Below, in pieces: positions 21,595 to 26,081 of a stretch of DNA of 26,081 nt. Location of the stretch: the NCBI GenBank assembly GCA_943359415.1, contig CALRHQ010000005.1, positions 1-26,081 on the forward strand. The letters run 5' to 3'. The stretch's first letter is position 1. Every line of letters begins with the position of its first letter. The notes below the pieces were generated by a model that was not told where the DNA came from, did not search any database, and was given only the letters and a program-made list of their open reading frames with translations. Made by a program: the position numbers and the translations under genes. The stretch comes from Candidatus Peribacteria bacterium (GTDB taxonomy: Bacteria; Patescibacteriota; Gracilibacteria; UBA1369; LOWO2-01-FULL-3).

Positions 21595-22998
21595 TTACTC
21601 ACTGTGCCCTTTTAGAACAACAAAGATGGTTTTGATGAGAATTTTGAGGTCGAAAAGGATAGACCAGTTTTCAATATAATAGCGGTCGAGTTTGATTTCT
21701 TCTTCAAATGGGAGATCGGAACGGCCGCTTATTTGTGAGATTCCCGTGATTCCAGGTTTTATTGTGAGGACGAATTTGTGGCTTTTTTCGTATTTTGCGA
21801 CTTCTTCAGGCAGGTGTGCGCGAGGGCCGACGAGGCTTATGTCTCCTATTAAAACGCTGAATAATTGTGGTAGTTCGTCGATTGAATATCTGCGAATGAA
21901 TTTTCCTACTTTTGTGACCCTAGGATCGTTTTTGATTTTGACTAATGGACTGTTTTTTCGTGTATTGTTAGCAGAAAGTTCTTTGTATCGCATGCTGTCT
22001 GTTTTTGGGTACATTGAACGGAATTTGTAGAAATTGAAAAGTTCGCCGAACTGTCCGACTCTTTTTACACTTTCTCCGTCATCTTTTTTTGTGAAAAATA
22101 TTGGGCCATTTGAGTCTAATTTTATTGCGATTGCAGTGATTATGAAAATAGGGGATAGCAGGATTAACAAGATCAGTGAGCCAAAAAAATCTATACATCT
22201 TTTTATAACTCTGCCCCAACCTTCGAGTGGGGTTGGTTTTAGAGAAATGATTGGAACGCGTCCGATTGTTGAAATGGAGATGTTTGAACGACGTACGTCG
22301 ATTAGTTCCGGTACAAATTTATATGAAATGTGATTTAAATCGCACAACTGAAGAATTTCTTCGTTGTCTTTTGCGTTGATTTTTGAATCGGTTTGGATGA
22401 TTTCGTCGATGTTTTTGTGTTTGATTGTGTACTCAAGTTGGCTTGGTTTTTCGATTGTTCCTATGATTTTATATCTTGCGTCTTTTTTTAGTTGTTTGTA
22501 GATTTCGTCTGTGATTTCATTTTGGCCTATGAAGAGTAATTTTCTTTTGCCTATGCCTTTTTGAAGAAGTATTAATTGTATAATTTTTATTATTCCGCGT
22601 CCGATGATTATGAATAAAAGTGTGAGTGACCAGCTATATAAAGTTGCGAGTCTTGAAAATGGAAATGTGCGAGTGAAAAAGAAATATGTGACGCAAAAAG
22701 CTGTCCAAATAAACCAAAAAATGAAAACTTGTTTTGTTTCTGTTGTGAATTTTAATGTTGTTCGAAGTGTGTAAAGTTTGCCGAAAATGAATATGAGGAT
22801 TAGCGCAGCGGCAAGGAAAGAACTGAATCTTAAATATGCTTCGAGTGTTGGTAAAACTGTGTAATCTATCGGTTTTGCGATGCCCCTTATTGGCTCTGTG
22901 ATCAGGCGAAGGTTGTATGCCACAAAAAATGCCGATATTGTCATTACTATGTCGATCGGTATTTTTATCAGTCCAAAGAAAATTTCGAAACGTTTCAT
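21595..22998 (-). CDS. Polyprenyl-phosphate sugar-1-phosphate transferase (WbaP/WcaJ type)
   Basis: A 467-residue membrane enzyme that transfers a sugar 1-phosphate from a nucleotide sugar to undecaprenyl phosphate, starting a surface polysaccharide repeat unit. Four N-terminal membrane helices within residues 1-145 are followed by a Rossmann-like CoA-binding-type domain (GKRKLLFIGQNEITDEIYKQ). The catalytic domain from about residue 265 begins KRCIDFFGSLILLILLSPIF (the re-entrant helix), continues with NFYKFRSMY, DPRVTKVGKFIRRYSIDELP, LFSVLIGDISLVGPRAHLPE and KPGITGISQISGRS. The conserved Asp-Glu, Arg-Pro and Pro-Gly motifs are all present. The sugar is not predictable. It lies 44 bases downstream of rnpB with no visible terminator between. 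Confidence 0.92.
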   Translation of the reverse strand: MKRFEIFFGLIKIPIDIVMTISAFFVAYNLRLITEPIRGIAKPIDYTVLPTLEAYLRFSSFLAAALILIFIFGKLYTLRTTLKFTTETKQVFIFWFIWTAFCVTYFFFTRTFPFSRLATLYSWSLTLLFIIIGRGIIKIIQLILLQKGIGKRKLLFIGQNEITDEIYKQLKKDARYKIIGTIEKPSQLEYTIKHKNIDEIIQTDSKINAKDNEEILQLCDLNHISYKFVPELIDVRRSNISISTIGRVPIISLKPTPLEGWGRVIKRCIDFFGSLILLILLSPIFIITAIAIKLDSNGPIFFTKKDDGESVKRVGQFGELFNFYKFRSMYPKTDSMRYKELSANNTRKNSPLVKIKNDPRVTKVGKFIRRYSIDELPQLFSVLIGDISLVGPRAHLPEEVAKYEKSHKFVLTIKPGITGISQISGRSDLPFEEEIKLDRYYIENWSILFDLKILIKTIFVVLKGHSE

Positions 22999-23042
22999 TT
23001 TGTTGGATTTATGCGCTTCGCTTGTGGAAGGCTTTCTTAGCT

Positions 23043-23415
23043 GCTCTTAAACAGTTTGGGTAAGCCGAGTTCTGTGTCCCTTTCGGGTTGTGATCATCTA
23101 TCTTAGTTCCACCGAAGTGGAATCTATAGCGGTGAGAAGAGTTATTTGCAATTGGCGGCGAATAAAACTTTCCATCTCACCTTGCACCTCGCAGGGTTTT
23201 CCAACGTTTACGACTTTCGTCGTATGTCCCTACTAAATAGGGCTTTTCACCTTTTACCCCTTGCGGGGTTAGTATTGTCTCTGTGGCACTATCCCTACCG
23301 TATATTTTAAATATACGGTGGCACGATGTTATCGGCTGCAATTTGCCATGGTGCTCGGACTTTCCTCCCAGTTCTTCGAAAAGAAAAGGGTGATCACTCC
23401 AAACTATCTAAGAGC
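23043..23415 (-). ncRNA. rnpB: RNase P RNA, bacterial class A-like
   Basis: The minus strand has the universal core. Near the 5' end is GGGAGGAAAGTCCGAGC (P4 and flanking joint), then CACAGAGACAATAC, an AAAAGGTGAAAAG segment matching the E. coli AAGGGTGAAAGG region, and near the 3' end CAGAACTCGGCTTACCC, the distal P4/J strand. The ends pair as P1: GCTCTTA...AGTTTGG at 23415 pairs with CCAAACT...TAAGAGC at 23043, which fixes the limits at about 373 nt. A 21-base AT-rich palindrome at 23298-23318 forms an unusually regular helix in the P8/P9 region. Together with RnpA it matures tRNA 5' ends. Confidence 0.95.
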
Positions 23416-23422
23416 AAGAGCT

Positions 23423-23451
23423 ATTTTAATAGATTTTCGGGTTTTATGCAA
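23423..23451 (-). promoter_or_regulatory. Promoter of rnpB
   Basis: On the minus strand TTGCAT (23451-23446), 17 bases, TAAAAT (23428-23423). The start expected seven bases on falls at about 23416, exactly at the 5' end defined independently by the P1 helix of the RNA. The agreement supports both calls. Confidence 0.75.
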
Positions 23452-23481
23452 CAGGAAGCGAATTCTACTGATTGTTGCGAA

Positions 23482-25077
23482 TTATTTTTTTCTTTTCTCA
23501 AGCATAGATACTTGGTCTTTGTATTTTTTGACGTTCATTCCTATGTACTCCGCTACGTCTATTAGGTCTTTTATGTCAGCTAAATCGACTTGTTTTGTAC
23601 TTTTTACTATCACTCTTATACTTTGTGCTATTTCGTATTCCAAGGTTCCTTTTATTTTTGCTTCCAGTCTCTGGCTTTCATTTCTTGTGATGTATTTATT
23701 TCTTTCCAAAAATTTGAAGAAATCAATGCTTTGTAGTGCAGCTTTGTTCATTGTTGTTAATTTGCCCCATTGATCTAATAAATCAGGACCTGCTTCCTCA
23801 AAACGTTCTATAAAATCTCGTACTTGTTCTTTTAATTTATTTGCCATGTTTGCTATCTCAGATGCTCTGTATTTTTGATTTGGATCTGTTGCTTCTTTGA
23901 ATATTTCAATTAGTCTTATCATCATGTTCATACCTTTTGTGTCTGGCATTGCATTGGATGATGTTTCATAATCATCATTGTTAGCACCATACAAGTTTAT
24001 ACTTCGTGCGGTTCCTTCATGAATCTCTAATTTTTTTGCCAATATTACTGCTTCCGTCATTTTATTTGCTTTTTTAGCACTTTCTAATCTTTGTTTTGTT
24101 TTACCTGTATCGACTTTTTGTTGTTTTAGAAAATCGAAAATCTTTGCAGCATTGTCATTGAAAGTTTCCAGCTCTTCTATGATTTCTTCTGCACTGTATA
24201 TTGTGTTTTCGTCCAATCCTCTTGTTGTTACAATTTCCAATTCATGACTTTTGTTTACATATAGTTCCAGTAATCTATCTTGGACCATTTTGTATATTTC
24301 TGACGCCTCTTCTTTTAATTTTGCTTCTTCTTCGGCTACGTTATCACCTTTGTTTTTTGATGCTTGTATTTCTTTTTTTACGTAATTTATGTCTGCTTGT
24401 GCGTCGGATAAGTTAAGCTGCAATTCTGACATATCTGATTTTTCGAACATTGATTTATAAATGTCTGTTTCTGATCTATCTTCTTTCTTAAACCTATTCT
24501 TGTATTTCGAAAGTCCGCCAAGTGTCATTTTATTTTTACGTTCCCATTTTTCTGTATTTACAGTTACACCGTTTGCTCGTGCAATTTTTTCACCTGCTTC
24601 TCCAAATGTAGTTGCTATCGTAGAGAAAAGGCCGTTTTCCATGTCTGTTATTTCAACCACATATTTTGAGACGTCAAACGTAGGGTTTAATTTTTGTAAT
24701 TGTTTCAAATTATCTCTCAACTGTTTTATGTGGTTTGCAACTATTTTTCCAGCCAAATTTCTTATATCTTTCGCGACTGTTCTTCCGACTTCTTTTTGTG
24801 TTTTGCAATCTTGAATTGCTTTAGCTAATTCTTCATATGTTTTTTGTGATAGACCTTTGTTTAATGCGGAAACCAGCTTTACTTGAAGTTTTATTGATTC
24901 AGGAACTGCATCTACTAGTGATTGTCCTGCTTTATCTACTTGTGTTCTTAGTGCTTTTGCATTTTGCGCTAGCGCATCTTTTGCTTCCGATATTTTTGTA
25001 TCCAAAAAGCTCTTGGTATCTTTAAGTTTTCCAGTTTTTGAATCAAATTCGCCTGAGTCTATTTTATCGCCTGCCAT
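23482..25077 (-). CDS. Large helical, coiled-coil-rich cytoplasmic protein, unknown
   Basis: A 531-residue protein with no signal peptide and no membrane segment. It is almost entirely helical and charge-rich, with several heptad-like stretches (SKYVVEITDMENG, LNLSDAQADINYVKKEIQAS, EEEAKLKEEASEIYKMVQDR, KTKQRLESAKKANKMTEAVI). A short basic, Gly-containing linker (about 180-200, ERKNKMTLGGLSKYKNRFKK) interrupts the helices. No enzyme motif, nucleotide-binding loop or known repeat is seen. It has its own promoter (25113-25141), ends 31 bases before the rnpB promoter and follows ftcD. Its size and composition recall structural or scaffold proteins, but the function is not known and none is proposed. 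Confidence 0.6.
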   Translation of the reverse strand: MAGDKIDSGEFDSKTGKLKDTKSFLDTKISEAKDALAQNAKALRTQVDKAGQSLVDAVPESIKLQVKLVSALNKGLSQKTYEELAKAIQDCKTQKEVGRTVAKDIRNLAGKIVANHIKQLRDNLKQLQKLNPTFDVSKYVVEITDMENGLFSTIATTFGEAGEKIARANGVTVNTEKWERKNKMTLGGLSKYKNRFKKEDRSETDIYKSMFEKSDMSELQLNLSDAQADINYVKKEIQASKNKGDNVAEEEAKLKEEASEIYKMVQDRLLELYVNKSHELEIVTTRGLDENTIYSAEEIIEELETFNDNAAKIFDFLKQQKVDTGKTKQRLESAKKANKMTEAVILAKKLEIHEGTARSINLYGANNDDYETSSNAMPDTKGMNMMIRLIEIFKEATDPNQKYRASEIANMANKLKEQVRDFIERFEEAGPDLLDQWGKLTTMNKAALQSIDFFKFLERNKYITRNESQRLEAKIKGTLEYEIAQSIRVIVKSTKQVDLADIKDLIDVAEYIGMNVKKYKDQVSMLEKRKK

Positions 25078-25112
25078 ATGTTTTTGTATTAATTTTTATT
25101 TTTATTAAGATT

Positions 25113-25141
25113 ATTGTACCACAAAAAAGCCTGTGCGTCAA
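25113..25141 (-). promoter_or_regulatory. Promoter of the 531-aa gene
   Basis: On the minus strand TTGACG (25141-25136), 17 bases, TACAAT (25118-25113), giving a start near 25106 and a leader of about 29 bases. The spacer contains six T residues after a weak GCGCC/GACGC inverted repeat, so the same stretch could also serve as a poor terminator for ftcD. Confidence 0.6.
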
Positions 25142-25156
25142 ACTGGCGCGTTTTGC

Positions 25157-26059
25157 TTATTCTCTCACTATTTTGAGTTGTTCTTCGAGGATTTTCTTGT
25201 CGGAAAAGTCTTTTATTTTGAGAAATTTTGGATTCTTTGGGATGGCTTTTGACGGGATTAAGCCTATTATTTCGCTTTCGAGGATTTTTGTTCTGAGGTT
25301 TTTTGCTAGTGTTTCGACTTTTTTGAAGACTTTGAGTGGTGGAGTTTTCTTGTAGGCTGTAAGGTTCATTGAGACTTGAGCTACATCTCTGCTTTTTAGG
25401 TAAAGGCCAAGTGCTTTTATGTTTTTAAGTCCGTTTTTTGAGGTTTCGCGTATTTCATTTGCGATCATTTTCGCGATTTCTACATCGGAAGTTTTTAGAT
25501 TTATGTTGTAGGCGACTAAGATTCCGCGTACTCCTATCACTGTTGCTCCTGCGCGTCCCATTTTGTGTGGGCCGAAATCAGGTGTTTTTTCTGGTAATGT
25601 AATCTCTTTTTTTAATCTTTCGTACTGGCCTTTTCTTATTATTGCGAGATTTTTTCTATCTTTTCTAATTGCTGAATTTTCGTAGAGGTATACCGGAATT
25701 TTTACTTTTTCTCCGACATGTTTTGCGAGAGCTATGGAATATTTTACTGTTTCTTTTATTGTGATTCCTTTTAGCGGAATCAGTGGAACTACATCTGTTG
25801 CGCCGATTCTTGGGTGTACGCCTTTGTGTACGTTTAGGTCGATGATTTTTGCTGCGGTTTTTATTGCGTTGAATGCAGCCTCGATCACTTTTTTAGGTTC
25901 GCCTGCGAATGTTATTACTGTGCGATTGTGGTCGATGTCGCTTTCGGAATTTAGAAAAAGTATTCCTTTTACTTTTTTTATGGAATCTTCGATGAGTTTG
26001 ATTTTGGCTTTGTCGCGCCCTTCACTAAAGTTTGGGACACATTCTATTAGTTGTTGCAC
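25157..26059 (-). CDS. ftcD: Glutamate formiminotransferase
   Basis: A 300-residue protein matching the N- and C-subdomains of formiminotransferase, without the cyclodeaminase domain of the animal enzyme. Diagnostic segments are QLIECVPNFSEGRDKAKI at the start, SDIDHNRTVITFAGEP, the active-site region VHKGVHPRIGATDVVPLIPL, PVYLYENSA, GPHKMGRAGATVIGVRGILV and a repeated fold in the second half (LYLKSRDVAQVSMNLTAYKK). The family moves a formimino group between formiminoglutamate and tetrahydrofolate, and can use formyl groups to recover 5-formyl-THF. The start is GTG at 26059; no earlier in-frame start lies inside the window, so a longer N-terminus cannot be excluded. No histidine-degradation genes are nearby, so a folate-recycling role beside purine synthesis is the more economical guess. 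Confidence 0.9.
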   Translation of the reverse strand: MQQLIECVPNFSEGRDKAKIKLIEDSIKKVKGILFLNSESDIDHNRTVITFAGEPKKVIEAAFNAIKTAAKIIDLNVHKGVHPRIGATDVVPLIPLKGITIKETVKYSIALAKHVGEKVKIPVYLYENSAIRKDRKNLAIIRKGQYERLKKEITLPEKTPDFGPHKMGRAGATVIGVRGILVAYNINLKTSDVEIAKMIANEIRETSKNGLKNIKALGLYLKSRDVAQVSMNLTAYKKTPPLKVFKKVETLAKNLRTKILESEIIGLIPSKAIPKNPKFLKIKDFSDKKILEEQLKIVRE

Positions 26060-26081
26060 CGGAAAAGTCTGACATTTTTTT

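Noticed and set aside
22999..23042. Terminator between rnpB and the sugar-transferase gene
   Set aside because: There is no stem followed by a T-run; readthrough from the rnpB promoter into the transferase gene is possible.
23318..23773. Plus-strand reading frame of 151 codons across rnpB and the end of the 531-aa gene
   Set aside because: It is antisense to the RNase P RNA core and to a longer coding region, and its product has the hydrophobic, Phe/Leu-rich look of a shadow frame.
1..26081. TGA read as glycine, as in some related candidate phyla
   Set aside because: Several intact genes with normal C-termini end at TGA (for example hicB and rpmH), and no conserved protein needs an internal TGA to be read through.
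1..26081. CRISPR arrays, insertion sequences or transposases
   Set aside because: No regularly spaced repeats and no transposase-like frame were seen on either strand.

Overview
The window is a compact, AT-rich bacterial chromosome segment. It most resembles a Candidate Phyla Radiation (Patescibacteria) genome, perhaps a Peregrinibacteria-type lineage; the phylum is an inference. Support comes from very tight gene packing (1-29 nt overlaps, convergent genes sharing stop bases), small lineage-restricted proteins beside housekeeping genes, an almost complete lack of Shine-Dalgarno sequences, and a Jag/KhpB and a YidC of reduced form. TGA is used as a normal stop, which argues against the Gracilibacteria/Absconditabacteria code.

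Layout. (1) 1-1500 is accessory: the first codons of a minus-strand membrane protein with a clear promoter, then two plus-strand toxin-antitoxin pairs (HicA/HicB and a RelB-like/YafQ-like pair). It ends at a 19-nt duplicate of the 3' end of tRNA-Glu. (2) 1536-5283, minus strand: tRNA-Glu(UUC) with its own promoter and terminator, and the conserved cluster rpmH-rnpA-yidC-jag, followed by an SLH/RlpA cell-wall protein and an FtsL-like one-helix protein. (3) 5395-7386, plus: a membrane-anchored degenerate PP2C-like protein with a beta-propeller-like C terminus. (4) 7383-11690, minus: an apparent five-gene unit gltX - zinc-ribbon protein - PHP phosphoesterase - EF-Tu-domain-2-like protein - ackA. 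(5) 11820-14045, plus: FtsK translocase, divergent from gltX. (6) 14060-21033, minus: secA, purL, purQ and a small membrane protein. purL carries a GC-rich in-frame insert, and a palindromic element of about 91 bp lies at the purL/purQ junction. (7) 21169-21594, plus: an unrecognised 141-aa protein behind a strong promoter. (8) 21595-26059, minus: a polyprenyl-phosphate sugar-1-phosphate transferase, the RNase P RNA gene (missed by any protein-based view), a 531-aa helical protein of unknown function, and glutamate formiminotransferase.

How it works together. Both halves of RNase P (rnpA and rnpB) are present, along with the Sec/YidC export and insertion route, a cell-envelope set (RlpA-SLH, FtsL-like, FtsK, sugar transferase), tRNA-Glu with its synthetase, purine synthesis (PurL/PurQ) with a folate one-carbon enzyme (FtcD), and acetate-linked ATP formation (AckA). 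Promoters are easy to read and follow one pattern (TTGCAA or TTGACN, 16-18 bp, TANANT). The points most worth following up are the palindromic/GC-rich insertions in the pur genes, the tRNA-Glu att-like duplication next to the toxin-antitoxin genes, the degenerate PP2C/propeller protein, and the lineage-specific proteins of the gltX unit.
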